This document shows positions 33,162-44,780 of a stretch of DNA of 64,000 bases, piece by piece. A program made the position numbers and the translations under genes. Position 1 is the first letter of the stretch; each line of letters begins with the position of its first letter. A model generated the notes under the pieces. That model was given only the letters and a program-made list of their open reading frames with translations, was not told the origin of the DNA and ran no database searches. This stretch comes from an uncultured Propionibacteriaceae bacterium. Lineage in GTDB: Bacteria; Actinomycetota; Actinomycetes; Propionibacteriales; Propionibacteriaceae. The stretch is from positions 1 to 64,000 of the forward strand of contig CAMDZW010000010.1 of assembly GCA_945911015.1 (NCBI GenBank). The letters are read 5' to 3'.

Positions 33162-33216
33162 CGGTGTGGGGCCGGGTCTGGGCGGTACGGACCGGATTCC
33201 GGTCGGCACCGGTACG

Positions 33217-35911
<2,695 letters not shown>

Positions 35912-35923
35912 CGGTGAGGCGGA

Positions 35924-37105
35924 TCAATTGGTGAACGCATCCTTGAGCCGGCCGAAGACACCGCGGTGATGCTTCTGAACGGCCATCTCAGGGTGGTTCT
36001 CGTCCCGCATCTCGGCCAGCATGCGCAGGGCTTCCTTCTGTCCGTCATCGAGCTTGGTCGGGGTCTGCACCAGCAGGGTGACGCCGAGCTTGCCACGCCC
36101 GGAGCCGCGCAGCTTCGGCACACCGTAGCCGTCGACGACGATCCGGGTGCCGGACTGGGTGCCGGGCGGGACGGTCACCATGACGGTGGCGTCCTCGGGA
36201 TCGCAGTCCTCCCGTTCGGAATCCAGGGTGGCCACCGGAACCTCGGTGCCCAGGGCGGCCGCGGTCATCGGCAGTTTCGCGACAACTTCGAGGTCGTCCC
36301 CCTCCCGCTTGAACACCTCGTGCGGAGCGACCACGAGTTCGACATAGAGGTCGCCGGCGGGGCCGCCACCGTGACCGACCTCTCCCTGTGACTCGAGGTG
36401 GATCCGGTTGCCGGTGGTCACACCGCCAGGGATCTTCACATTGATGGTCCGCGTCGAGCGGATCCGGCCGGCCCCCGAGCACTCGGTGCACTTCTCCGGG
36501 ATGATCGTGCCGTAGCCGTCGCAGGCCGGGCAGGCCTGCGTGGTGCGGATGTCACCGATGAACGAACGCTGCACCGAGGTGACCTCGCCATGACCGCGGC
36601 AGGTGCGACAGGTCTCCGGCTCGGAGTCGCCCTCGCCGCCTTGTCCGTTGCAGCGGGGACACAACACCGCTGTGTCGATCTTGACCGGCTTGGTGACGCC
36701 GAAGGCTGCCTCGACCAGACGGAGCTCGGTGCGGACCAAGGCGTCCTGGCCCCGGCGGACACGGGGTCGGGGGCCACGTCCGCCGCCGCCGTTGCCGCCC
36801 CCGAACATGGAGCCGAAGAGGTCGCTGAAGTCGAAGGTCTGGCCTCCCGCACCGCTGAAACCGCCCATGCCACCCATGCCGCCCATCCCGGGACGGGCAC
36901 CCATGTCGTACATCTGCCGCTTCTGGGGATCACTGAGGGTCTCGTACGCCTGGGCGACTTCCTTGAACCGCTCGGCGGCGTCGGGTTCGGTCGCCACGTC
37001 GGGGTGCATGGTGCGGGCCTTGCGCCGGTAGGCCTTCTTGATCTCCTCGGGCGTCGCTTCGCGCGAGACCTCGAGGATCTCGTAGTAGTCCTGGTCCTGG
37101 GTCAT
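35924..37105 (-). CDS. dnaJ: Chaperone protein DnaJ
   Basis: A 393-residue Hsp40. The J domain carries HPD ([10 protein letters not shown]), then a Gly/Met/Phe-rich stretch ([16 protein letters not shown]). Four CxxCxGxG-type zinc repeats follow ([32 protein letters not shown]) and a C-terminal substrate domain. It stimulates DnaK. It is the second gene after hrcA with a 4-bp overlap. Actinobacteria usually have a second dnaJ in the dnaK operon; this is the hrcA-linked copy. Confidence 0.95.
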   Translation of the reverse strand: MTQDQDYYEILEVSREATPEEIKKAYRRKARTMHPDVATEPDAAERFKEVAQAYETLSDPQKRQMYDMGARPGMGGMGGMGGFSGAGGQTFDFSDLFGSMFGGGNGGGGRGPRPRVRRGQDALVRTELRLVEAAFGVTKPVKIDTAVLCPRCNGQGGEGDSEPETCRTCRGHGEVTSVQRSFIGDIRTTQACPACDGYGTIIPEKCTECSGAGRIRSTRTINVKIPGGVTTGNRIHLESQGEVGHGGGPAGDLYVELVVAPHEVFKREGDDLEVVAKLPMTAAALGTEVPVATLDSEREDCDPEDATVMVTVPPGTQSGTRIVVDGYGVPKLRGSGRGKLGVTLLVQTPTKLDDGQKEALRMLAEMRDENHPEMAVQKHHRGVFGRLKDAFTN

Positions 37106-38133
37106 CTCATCTCATCATCAAGGAATCGGCTGACATAGCGGGCAATGGCTCGGACCGACGCAATGGTCGCCGGGTAGTCCATTCGGGTCGGACCCACCAC
37201 GCCCAGAGTGGCGAAGTGGTCGCCGGACGGGGTGCCACTCGTACCGTACCCGGTGCTGACCACCGAGGTCTGGCGCAGTTCCGAGTACGGGTTCTCCTGC
37301 CCGATGCGGACATGGATGTCTTCTGGTGAGGCGACATCGCCGAGCAGGCGCATCAGAACCACCTGTTCCTCCAGCGCCTCGAGCAGCGGCTCCAGGGCGG
37401 AGGTGAAGTCGGGTCCGAAACGGGTGAGATTGGGCACACCGCCCACCACGACCCTGGTCTCGGTCTGGTCCTGAAGCAGGTCAATCAGCGCGGCCGCGCA
37501 GATCCTCGCCGGGTCGACATGGGCCGGAGGCAGACGTTCGGCCATGGCGCGGAGGGATCGCTCTGCCCGTTCCGGGGTGTTGCCGACCACTGCGGTCAGC
37601 AGCCGTGCCCGGATGTCAGCAAGCACGCTGGCGTCGTGGTCGACGAGTTCGATGACGCGCTGGTCCACCCGGCCGACCGAGGTGACCAGAATCAGCATCA
37701 CCCGGTCGCTGGTCAGTGTGACGAGTTCGACCGAGGCAATGTGGTGACGGACCTGGCTCGGATACTGCACCATCGCCACCTGGTGGGTCACCTGGGCGAG
37801 CAGCCGGGCGGTACGGGCCACGACATCGTCGAGGTCCTCGGCACCGGACATGAAACTGGTGATGGCGCGCTTCTCGGCCGACGACAACGGTTTGACCGAA
37901 CTGAGCCGGTCGACGAACAGCCGATATCCCTTGTCGGTGGGAACCCGTCCGGCGCTGGTGTGCGGCTGGGCGATGTAGCCCTCCTCCTCCAACACGGCCA
38001 TGTCATTGCGGACCGTGGCCGGGGAGACACCGAGGTTGTGCCGTTCGACCAGCGCCTTGGAACCAACGGGCTCCTGACTGTCAACATAGTCGGTGACGAT
38101 CGCGCGCAGCACGCTCAACTTGCGGTCATCCAC
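37102..38133 (-). CDS. hrcA: Heat-inducible transcription repressor HrcA
   Basis: A 343-residue repressor with an N-terminal winged helix ([30 protein letters not shown]) and a C-terminal GAF-like part. It binds CIRCE elements and needs GroEL to fold. A CIRCE palindrome lies 24 bp upstream of its ATG, so it represses its own operon and dnaJ, rsmE and tgt with it. Confidence 0.95.
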   Translation of the reverse strand: MDDRKLSVLRAIVTDYVDSQEPVGSKALVERHNLGVSPATVRNDMAVLEEEGYIAQPHTSAGRVPTDKGYRLFVDRLSSVKPLSSAEKRAITSFMSGAEDLDDVVARTARLLAQVTHQVAMVQYPSQVRHHIASVELVTLTSDRVMLILVTSVGRVDQRVIELVDHDASVLADIRARLLTAVVGNTPERAERSLRAMAERLPPAHVDPARICAAALIDLLQDQTETRVVVGGVPNLTRFGPDFTSALEPLLEALEEQVVLMRLLGDVASPEDIHVRIGQENPYSELRQTSVVSTGYGTSGTPSGDHFATLGVVGPTRMDYPATIASVRAIARYVSRFLDDEMR

Positions 38134-38156
38134 CCGATCCCCTCCTCACGACATTT

Positions 38157-38183
38157 CTGGCACTCGGGTTGAGCGAGTGCCAG
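38157..38183. promoter_or_regulatory. CIRCE element
   Basis: CTGGCACTC (38157-38165), a 9-bp spacer and GAGTGCCAG (38175-38183) form a perfect 9-bp inverted repeat. It matches the HrcA operator consensus (core GCACTC-N9-GAGTGC). It lies between hrcA and the divergent binding-protein gene, so it could also affect the latter. Confidence 0.92.
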
Positions 38184-38257
38184 TGTAGTGCGTTCCCGCG
38201 AGGATTCGTGACATCCTTCTCTGAAACCTCTCAATCCCATCGAGAAATGGAGACAGG

Positions 38258-39535
38258 ATGACCACTCGACGACGCTTCCTCGCTGGCGCCGCGGGTCTCG
38301 CAGCCACCGCTGGCCTGGCCGGTTGTCGCAACACCGCCGAAGGGGGCGACGGCCAGTTGCGTCTGGCTTGGTGGGGCAATGACGTACGCAACGAGCTGAC
38401 CGAATCAGCCGTCGATGCCTTCACCGCTGCCAACTCCGACATCACCGTTGACCTCGAGCCCGGTGAGTGGTCAAGCTACTGGGACAGACTGGCCGCCCAG
38501 GTCGCCGGAAAGGATGCGCCCGATGTGATCCAGATGTCGATCAACTACGTCCGCGAGTACGGCGACCGTGGCGTGATCGCCGACCTCAACGAGATCGGCG
38601 TCGAGTCCGCCGATCTCGCTCCCGGCACCGTGGAGTCCGGCCTGGTCGACGGCAAGCTGTACGGGCTCAATGCCGGCGTGAACACCTCGGTGATCCTGGC
38701 CAACCCGGCCGTCTTCGATGCCGCCGGGATCGATCTGCCCGACGACACCACCTGGACCTGGGACAGCTACCGCGACCTCGCCGCCCAGCTGACCGAGGCG
38801 CTGCCGGACGGTTCCTACGGGTCAACCAGTTTCTGGAGCGGTTCCGACACCATGTTCAACGCCTGGCTGCGCCAGCACGATCAGGTCTACTACACCCCCG
38901 AAGGCCTCGGCTTCACCGTTGACCTGGTCGAGGAGTGGTTCACCCTGATGCGGGCCTACCTGTCGTCCGGGGCCAACCCGTCGCCGGCGGTGACGGCCGA
39001 GGACGCCGCCCAAGCACTCGCCCAGGGACTCGCCGGCACCGGCAAGGCGGCGATGAGCCTGTTCTACTCCAATCAGGTCGCCGCGATGGACCAGGCCACC
39101 GGAGAGGACATCGTCCTGCTGCGTCCGCCCAGCCTCACCGGCCAGGCCACCGACCGCAAGGCCTGGTTCAACGCCTCCATGCAGTGGTCGATCTCCTCGA
39201 CCACCAACGACCCCGAGGCCGCCGCAGCACTGGTGAACTGGTTCGTCAACAGCGAGGAGGGCGGCAAGATTCTGCTGTCCGAGCGTGGACTCCCGGCCAA
39301 CACCAAGGTCCGCGAAGCGGTCATGCCGCTGCTGAGCCCTTCGGACCAGAAGGCGGCCCAGTTCCTCACCGACATCGAGCCCGAGCTGGGCGACGCTCCC
39401 GAGATCCCGATCGTGGGTGCCTCGGACCTGCCCACGGTGATGCAGCGCTGGGCCGAAGAGGTCGCCTTCGGCAACAAGACCCCGGCCGAGGGCGCCCAGG
39501 GCTTCTTCGACGAGGCCACAGCCAAGGTCAGTTGA
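38258..39535 (+). CDS. CUT1 sugar-binding lipoprotein, solitary paralog 3
   Basis: A 425-residue extracellular solute-binding protein with Tat-type signal TTRRRFLAGAAGLAA and lipobox LAGC near residue 23. It shares LRLAWWGN, SSYWDRLAAQVAG, REYGDRGV, YSNQV and ERGLPANTKV with paralogs 1 and 2. It is divergent from hrcA. GAAACC at 38223-38228 and TCTC/GAGA (38229-38232, 38242-38245) lie just upstream, with GGAGACAGG as the ribosome-binding region. It heads a run with the MBL-fold gene (42 bp on) and the hybrid regulator. No permease adjoins. Confidence 0.88.
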   Translation: MTTRRRFLAGAAGLAATAGLAGCRNTAEGGDGQLRLAWWGNDVRNELTESAVDAFTAANSDITVDLEPGEWSSYWDRLAAQVAGKDAPDVIQMSINYVREYGDRGVIADLNEIGVESADLAPGTVESGLVDGKLYGLNAGVNTSVILANPAVFDAAGIDLPDDTTWTWDSYRDLAAQLTEALPDGSYGSTSFWSGSDTMFNAWLRQHDQVYYTPEGLGFTVDLVEEWFTLMRAYLSSGANPSPAVTAEDAAQALAQGLAGTGKAAMSLFYSNQVAAMDQATGEDIVLLRPPSLTGQATDRKAWFNASMQWSISSTTNDPEAAAALVNWFVNSEEGGKILLSERGLPANTKVREAVMPLLSPSDQKAAQFLTDIEPELGDAPEIPIVGASDLPTVMQRWAEEVAFGNKTPAEGAQGFFDEATAKVS

Positions 39536-39577
39536 GCCGCCGGGACCGCGCTTCGGCTCGGATGACATGATCGGTAC

Positions 39578-40333
39578 GTGTTCATCGAACGTGCAGATCG
39601 TGTCTGGACCACCTCCGAGGGTGGTCGCACCATCGGGCTCGTCGCGGGCCGAGAAGGGGCCCTTCTGGTCGACCTTCCGGCCCGCGACAGCACCGAGGTC
39701 CTCGCCGCGGCCGCACGGACCGCAGGGGTGGCCGTCACCACGGTGGTGCTGACCCATCCCCAGGACCTGACCGGTCTCGCCGGGCTCGACCAGGCGCAGA
39801 TCCGAGCCCAGGAGGCGTACGGCGACACCGTGCGCCGTGCTGCCCCGGCGGCCGACATCACCACCCTGGCAGGGATTGCCGCCACCGATCTGGGCGAACG
39901 CCGGGTGGAGATGTTCCATCCCGGCCGCGGACACAGCGATGTCGACCTGGTCATCGTGGTGCCAGACACTCCGGTCGTGTTCGTGGGTGAGCTGGTGGGT
40001 GAGCCGGCCCCGTACCGCACGTCCAGTTGGCCCATGGAGTGGGCCGCAACCCTGGACCAGGTGATCGGGATCCTCAACGAGGGCAGCATCGTGGTCACCG
40101 GGCATGGTGAACCGGTCGATCGGGACGCCACCATCATGACCCGCTCCGCCGCTGCAGCGATCGCCCATGAGGTGGAGCAGTTGATCAACCAGGGCGTCAG
40201 CTTCGCCGATGCAGCAACCAAGGGAAACTGGGCGGTCCCGTTCGAGTTGATCGCAGAGGCGCTGGCGGCCGAGTGGGACCGCAGCGGCAGGAGTGGCCCC
40301 ACCGAGGGACGCCCCTTGCTCCCCCTGGTGTGA
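39578..40333 (+). CDS. MBL-fold protein with altered metal motif
   Basis: A 251-residue protein with the metallo-beta-lactamase layout: TVVLTHPQDLTGLAGL in place of the HxHxDH metal motif, then HPGRGHSDVDLVIVV and a late GHGEPVDRDA histidine. Two of the usual first-site histidines are missing (HPQDLT), so it may bind one metal or be inactive. The start is GTG at 39578. It lies between a sugar-binding lipoprotein gene and a regulator gene that begins one base after its stop codon. The substrate is unknown. Confidence 0.7.
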   Translation: MFIERADRVWTTSEGGRTIGLVAGREGALLVDLPARDSTEVLAAAARTAGVAVTTVVLTHPQDLTGLAGLDQAQIRAQEAYGDTVRRAAPAADITTLAGIAATDLGERRVEMFHPGRGHSDVDLVIVVPDTPVVFVGELVGEPAPYRTSSWPMEWAATLDQVIGILNEGSIVVTGHGEPVDRDATIMTRSAAAAIAHEVEQLINQGVSFADAATKGNWAVPFELIAEALAAEWDRSGRSGPTEGRPLLPLV

Positions 40334-40334
40334 C

Positions 40335-41441
40335 ATGTTCATGGACCATCGCCGGCAGCTGATCCTGCGCCGCTTGGCCCGCGACGGTTCGATCCGGGTC
40401 AGCGAGCTCGCCCAGGAATGGGCCGTCAACCCGATGACCATCCGCCGCGACCTGGCCGAGCTGGAGGGACGTGGCCAGTTGCGCCGGGTCTACGGTGGGG
40501 CCCTTCCGATGGGCGGCAGCGACGGCAGCGGACCCCGGATCGGCCTGATGGTGCCCGACACCGAGCGGTACTACCGAGCCGTGGTCAGCGGTGCCGAACG
40601 GGCGGCCCGTCAATTGGGGGCCCGCCTGGTGGTCGCCACTCATTTCTATCTGGAGGAACTCGAACGCGAGCGGCTGGAGAAGCTGGTCTCCCTCCACCTG
40701 GACGGACTCGTGCTGGCGACCCGTGCGCTCCAACCACCCGGTGCCGTCACCGCCGGCGACCTGCCCGGTTGGACCGGTGACCGCGGGGTCGCCACCATCT
40801 CCGACCAGGGCGTCGAATCGATCATCGACCGGATGCGCTGCCCCGTGGTGCTGGTGGAGCGTCAGCTGCCGTGGCGCAGCGCCGGAGTGAACCCGAGCGT
40901 GGTGCGCTCCTCCCATGACCGGGGTGCCCTGATGGGAGTCCAACACCTGCGAGACCTCGGCCACGACCGGGTGGTCGCGGTGATGGAGGTCTCCCCCACC
41001 GTCGTCGGCATCAACCGCGGTCTGCAGGAGGCGCGGGACCGGTTCGGCATCGACATCGATGTCATCGAGGTCGAAGGGCTACCCGGCCCCAGCGAGGTCG
41101 ACGCTGTCGCCGACCAGGTGCTCGCCCGTGGCCACACCGCCATCCTGGCCCACCCCGATCCGCTCGGCGCCGACCTGGTCGATCGATTCACCGCAGCCGG
41201 GCGGTCAGTCGGCGACGAGATCCATCTGGTCAGCTACAACGACGTGACGGCCACAGAAGCAGCCATCCCGCTCACTGCAGTTGCCCCGGCCAAGGAGGAG
41301 CTCGGATACGAAGCGGTCCGGATGGCACTGCACCAGATCGACACCAGCACCCCGACCGCCGTGCAACATCTCACCCTGGTGCCGCGGCTCGTGGTCCGCG
41401 ACAGCGCGCCGCAGCCGGAATCGGCGACCGGAGGATCGTAG
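40335..41441 (+). CDS. Hybrid regulator: DeoR-type HTH with LacI-type sensor domain
   Basis: A 368-residue protein. Residues 1-57 (MFMDHRRQLILRRLARDGSIRVSELAQEWAVNPMTIRRDLAELE) are a DeoR/GlpR winged helix. From about residue 68 (RIGLMVPDTERYYRAVVSGAERAARQLGARLVV) the rest is a periplasmic-binding-protein-like sensor as in LacI/GalR regulators, with LRDLGHDRV and DEIHLVSYND blocks. DeoR proteins normally carry a sugar-phosphate isomerase-like sensor, so this pairing is unusual. It follows the paralog 3 and MBL genes and probably senses a carbohydrate. Confidence 0.85.
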   Translation: MFMDHRRQLILRRLARDGSIRVSELAQEWAVNPMTIRRDLAELEGRGQLRRVYGGALPMGGSDGSGPRIGLMVPDTERYYRAVVSGAERAARQLGARLVVATHFYLEELERERLEKLVSLHLDGLVLATRALQPPGAVTAGDLPGWTGDRGVATISDQGVESIIDRMRCPVVLVERQLPWRSAGVNPSVVRSSHDRGALMGVQHLRDLGHDRVVAVMEVSPTVVGINRGLQEARDRFGIDIDVIEVEGLPGPSEVDAVADQVLARGHTAILAHPDPLGADLVDRFTAAGRSVGDEIHLVSYNDVTATEAAIPLTAVAPAKEELGYEAVRMALHQIDTSTPTAVQHLTLVPRLVVRDSAPQPESATGGS

Positions 41442-41450
41442 GGTGGTTGG

Positions 41451-42320
41451 GTGAGCTTCGACAGGTATGCCGGTGACGTCCTCTCCCCCGGCCGGTCCGT
41501 CCGACCGACCCGGGCCAGCATCGAGACCGTCGCCGAGAGCGGGTTGGTGGTCGAGGAGGTGTCGACCGGGTTCTGTGGCGCCGTGACTCGTTGCGAGAAC
41601 GGGCTGGTCGTGCTCGAGGACCGCAAGGGAAAATTGCGTAGTTTCCCGCTGGGCAAGGGTTTCTGGGTGGACGGCGCCCCGGTCGAATTGGTCGCACCAA
41701 CCCGCCGCAGGTCCGGTCGCGACGCCATGGGCCTGCCCCCGACCCGTACGGCATCGGGTTCACGGTGGACGGCACCGGCCGAGGCGAAGGTCGCCCTGCC
41801 GAGCCGGATCTATGTCGAGGGACGCCACGACGCCGAGTTGGTCGAGAAAGTCTGGGGGGACGACCTGCGCCATGTCGGTGTCGTGGTCGAATACCTCGGC
41901 GGCATCGATGACCTGCCCGGGATCGTCGCCGAGTTCGCCCCGGCCCGTGGCCGTCGGCTCGGGGTCCTGGTCGACCACCTGGTCGCTGGCAGCAAGGAGA
42001 CCCGGATCGCCGACGAGGTCGCTCGCGGCTCCCACGGCGAGTACGTGATGATCACCGGCCACCCGTTCATCGACATCTGGGCCGCCGTCAAGCCGGCGTC
42101 GGTCGGCATCGATGCCTGGCCCGCGGTTCCCCGCGGTGAGGACTGGAAGTCCGGCATCTGTGCCCGGGTCGGCTGGCCCCACGGCGAACAGGCCGACATT
42201 GCTCGGGTCTGGCAGCACATCCTGGGTCGGGTGAGGTCGTGGAACGACCTCGAACGCCCGCTGCTGACCGAGGTGGAGCGGTTGATCGACTTCGTCACCC
42301 AGGACCACCCCGAACAGTGA
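41451..42320 (+). CDS. DUF3097 family protein
   Basis: A 289-residue protein of an actinobacterial family without known function. RYAGDVLSPGRSVRPTRASIE is the family start. The middle VALPSRIYVEGRHDAELVEKVWG resembles a TOPRIM-type acidic core (EGxxD). The C-terminus has GHPFIDIWAAVKP. It begins 9 bp after the regulator gene but is found in many actinobacteria beside hemW/lepA-type genes, so it is probably backbone. A nucleic-acid role is a guess from the TOPRIM resemblance. Confidence 0.85.
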   Translation: MSFDRYAGDVLSPGRSVRPTRASIETVAESGLVVEEVSTGFCGAVTRCENGLVVLEDRKGKLRSFPLGKGFWVDGAPVELVAPTRRRSGRDAMGLPPTRTASGSRWTAPAEAKVALPSRIYVEGRHDAELVEKVWGDDLRHVGVVVEYLGGIDDLPGIVAEFAPARGRRLGVLVDHLVAGSKETRIADEVARGSHGEYVMITGHPFIDIWAAVKPASVGIDAWPAVPRGEDWKSGICARVGWPHGEQADIARVWQHILGRVRSWNDLERPLLTEVERLIDFVTQDHPEQ

Positions 42321-42330
42321 CCCGTCGCCT

Positions 42331-42371
42331 GGGAGGGTCGCTCCGAGCGGTGCCCCCGGACCGACCCTCCC
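42331..42371 (+). terminator. Hairpin after DUF3097 gene
   Basis: GGGAGGGTCG (42331-42340) and CGACCCTCCC (42362-42371) form a perfect 10-bp stem with a 21-nt loop, starting 10 bp after the stop codon. The loop is long for an intrinsic terminator. Confidence 0.6.
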
Positions 42372-42407
42372 ATCGGAGGGCGCTCATTTACTCGTCCTCG
42401 ATGTGTG

Positions 42408-42421
42408 AGAAATCGATTTCT
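42408..42421. promoter_or_regulatory. Perfect palindrome, LacI-operator-like
   Basis: AGAAATCGATTTCT is a 14-bp perfect palindrome centred on CG and fits the LacI-family pattern nGnAAnCGnTTnCn. It lies between two convergent genes, where an operator has no obvious promoter to control. Function is unknown. Confidence 0.4.
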
Positions 42422-42461
42422 AGCGCTCCTGCAGACGATCGAGACTGATGGATTGAGCGCC

Positions 42462-42530
42462 CGCCCCGATGGTCCTCATCTGACCCGATGGTCCTGATCT
42501 GACCCGATGGTCCTGATCTGACCCGATGGT
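42462..42530. repeat. 19-bp tandem repeat, about 3.6 copies
   Basis: TGACCCGATGGTCCTGATC is present exactly at 42481-42499 and 42500-42518, with a diverged copy before (42462-42480) and a partial copy after (42519-42530). It lies in the convergent gap between the DUF3097 gene and hemW. Confidence 0.85.
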
Positions 42531-42575
42531 GCGGGCCTGACCTGCTCGACGCGGGGCGGTGGTGGCTGGGGCAGT

Positions 42576-43793
42576 TCAGTCGAGGATGTCCCGTACGATC
42601 CCGTCGGCCAACAGACGACCGGCGAGCGGGAGCCGTACGCGATCCTCGACGATCTCGGCCCGCCCGGCGGCGACGTGGGGATCGATCCGGCGGCGTTCGG
42701 TAGCGGTGAGAACGTCCAAGGGGAGCCCCTCGTCGAGCCGCAGCTCGAGCATCACCCGCTCCATCCGGCGCGTCGCGGCATCGAGGGTCTCCCGCCCCTG
42801 GGCCGGAGACCGGCCGGCCACGAGCTCCCCCGCCCAGGCAGCAGGATGGCGTCGGTTCCACCAGCGCACTCCGCCGACGTGGCTGTGTGACCCGGGACCG
42901 GCTCCCCACCAGTGACCGCCGCGCCAGTAGGCGAGATTGTGAGCGCAGCGGTGTTCGTCCGACCGCGCCCAGTTGCTCACCTCGTAGGCGGTGAATCCCT
43001 GTGCTGCAAGGGATTCCTCGGCCTGCAGATAGCGATCGGCGTGGACGTCGTCATCGATGTCGGCGACCTCACCACGGCTGATCTGGCGGGCGAGCTTGGT
43101 CCCCTCCTCCACGATCAGGCTGTAGGCACTGACATGGTCCGGCTCACAGGCCAGCGCCGTGTCGAGGCTGCGCTGCCAGTCCTGCGCCGTTTCCGACGGC
43201 GCACCGTAGATCAGGTCCAGGCTGACCGATCCGAAGCCGGCGGCTCGTGCTTCGGCGACGACGTCAGCCACCCGTCCCGGCGTGTGCTGACGTTCCAGGA
43301 CCTGCAGCACATGCGGCACCGCCGACTGCATCCCGAACGAGATCCGGTTGAAGCCGCCCTCGACAAGGCGGGCCAGATCGGCAGCAGTCACCGACTCCGG
43401 ATTGGACTCGGTCGTCACCTCCGCGCCGGGAGCCAGACCGAACAGCTCATCGATCCCGGACAGGATCGAGACCAGGTCATCGGCCGGCAACAAGGTCGGC
43501 GTGCCGCCGCCGAAGAAGACCGTGTGCACCGGCGGGGTCTCCCCCAGCACCTGAGCGGCGAACCGGAGCTCGGCCCGTACGGCATCGGCATAGGTGTCAC
43601 GGCTCGCGCCGGGCTCGGGACCGAGCTCGTCGGCGGTGTAGGTGTTGAAGTCGCAGTATCCGCAGCGGGTCCGACAGAACGGGACATGGACATAGACCGA
43701 AAAGGTCCCGACGGCGAGCTCGGCTCGCGCAGCGGCCGACAGCACACCGTCGATCGGCGCCGGCTCGCCCTCGGGCGGCTGGGATGGGGTCAC
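42576..43793 (-). CDS. hemW: Radical SAM heme chaperone HemW
   Basis: A 405-residue radical SAM protein with CxxxCxxC (CRTRCGYC) and the preceding VYVHVPFC block. FFGGGTPTLL follows, and the C-terminal HemW domain includes LAYWRGGHWWGAGPGSHSHV. The RTRCGYCDFNTY segment lacks the CNFC(x)C pattern of true oxygen-independent coproporphyrinogen oxidase HemN, which favours HemW, a heme-transfer chaperone. It lies in the usual lepA-hemW-hrcA neighbourhood, here split by inserted sugar genes. Confidence 0.92.
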   Translation of the reverse strand: MTPSQPPEGEPAPIDGVLSAAARAELAVGTFSVYVHVPFCRTRCGYCDFNTYTADELGPEPGASRDTYADAVRAELRFAAQVLGETPPVHTVFFGGGTPTLLPADDLVSILSGIDELFGLAPGAEVTTESNPESVTAADLARLVEGGFNRISFGMQSAVPHVLQVLERQHTPGRVADVVAEARAAGFGSVSLDLIYGAPSETAQDWQRSLDTALACEPDHVSAYSLIVEEGTKLARQISRGEVADIDDDVHADRYLQAEESLAAQGFTAYEVSNWARSDEHRCAHNLAYWRGGHWWGAGPGSHSHVGGVRWWNRRHPAAWAGELVAGRSPAQGRETLDAATRRMERVMLELRLDEGLPLDVLTATERRRIDPHVAAGRAEIVEDRVRLPLAGRLLADGIVRDILD

Positions 43794-43880
43794 GAGCCGT
43801 CACTGTAGACCAGCCGCGCCGGGCTGCCCACCGCGGAACGACACCAGCCCTCGTAGAAATTTCAATTAGGCTGGGTCCCT

Positions 43881-44780
43881 GTGACCCGAACCCGCCGATC
43901 CGGCAGCCCCTCACGCAGCAGGGACGCTCCTGCCGCATGGCTGTTCCTGGCGCCGAGTCTGGCCGGGGTCACTGCTTTCCTGGTCCTGCCGATTCTGGTG
44001 GTGATCTGGCTCAGCCTCAACAAATGGGACCTCCTCGCCCCGATGACGTTCGTCGGTGTGGACAACTGGATCGACGTCCTCACCACCCCGACCCTGGGCC
44101 ACTCCATGCTCATCACCGTCACCTTCGTGGTGATGGTGATCCCGATGCAGACCGCACTCGGACTGCTGATGGCGCTGCTGCTGTCGCGTGGTCTACCGGG
44201 CTCAGGCCTGCTGCGGGTCATCTATGTCATCCCCTGGGTCTGCGCCCCGCTCGCGCTCGGTGTGGTGTGGAAGTGGATCTTCGCTCCGTACGGGGGTGCG
44301 CTCAATGCAGTGCTCGGCGGCAATGTCGAGTGGCTGTCCAACCCCGATCTCGCTCTGCCCGTGGTCGCGGCCGTGAGCATCTGGTCCCAGGTCGGCTATG
44401 TCACCCTGTTCTTCGTCGCCGGACTCGCCGGCATCCCACCCCAAATCACCGAGGCGGCCGCCATCGACGGCGCCGGTCCGTGGCAGTCGTTGTGGCGGGT
44501 CCAGCTGCCGCTGCTCGGACCGACACTGTTCTTCGTCCTGGTGACCGGAGTCATCTCCAGCTTCCAGGCCTTCGACCAGATCTACGCCCTCACCCCCAAC
44601 GGCGGCCCGCAGGGAGCGACCGATGTGATCGCGACCCGGATCTACTTCCAGGCCTTCGGCGGCGCCTTCGACATCGGTCGGGCCTCGGTGATGGCGATCG
44701 TGCTGTTCATCGTCTTGATCATCGTGACCGTGCTGCAGCAGCGGTTCTTCGCCAAGCGGGTGGTGTATGACCTCTCCTGA
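43881..44780 (+). CDS. Carbohydrate ABC transporter permease (MalF type, CUT1), system 2
   Basis: A 299-residue permease with six helices. The EAA loop reads TEAAAIDGAGPWQSLWRVQLPLLGPT. The GTG start at 43881 sits 87 bp from the divergent hemW start. GAAATTTC (43856-43863) in that gap is a small palindrome of unknown use. It overlaps the next permease by 14 bp and belongs to an operon with the binding protein at 45.7 kb. It is not a close copy of the permease at 16.0 kb. Confidence 0.9.
   Translation: MTRTRRSGSPSRSRDAPAAWLFLAPSLAGVTAFLVLPILVVIWLSLNKWDLLAPMTFVGVDNWIDVLTTPTLGHSMLITVTFVVMVIPMQTALGLLMALLLSRGLPGSGLLRVIYVIPWVCAPLALGVVWKWIFAPYGGALNAVLGGNVEWLSNPDLALPVVAAVSIWSQVGYVTLFFVAGLAGIPPQITEAAAIDGAGPWQSLWRVQLPLLGPTLFFVLVTGVISSFQAFDQIYALTPNGGPQGATDVIATRIYFQAFGGAFDIGRASVMAIVLFIVLIIVTVLQQRFFAKRVVYDLS

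Noticed and set aside
33162-33216. preQ1 riboswitch before the queuosine transporter
   Set aside because: The 55-bp gap is too short and shows no preQ1 aptamer-like hairpin with an A-rich tail.
42462-42530. CRISPR array
   Set aside because: The 19-bp units are directly adjacent with no spacers, and no cas gene is present.
42576-43793. Oxygen-independent coproporphyrinogen III oxidase (HemN)
   Set aside because: The cluster motif reads CRTRCGYC without the extra cysteine of HemN; the locus and sequence fit HemW.
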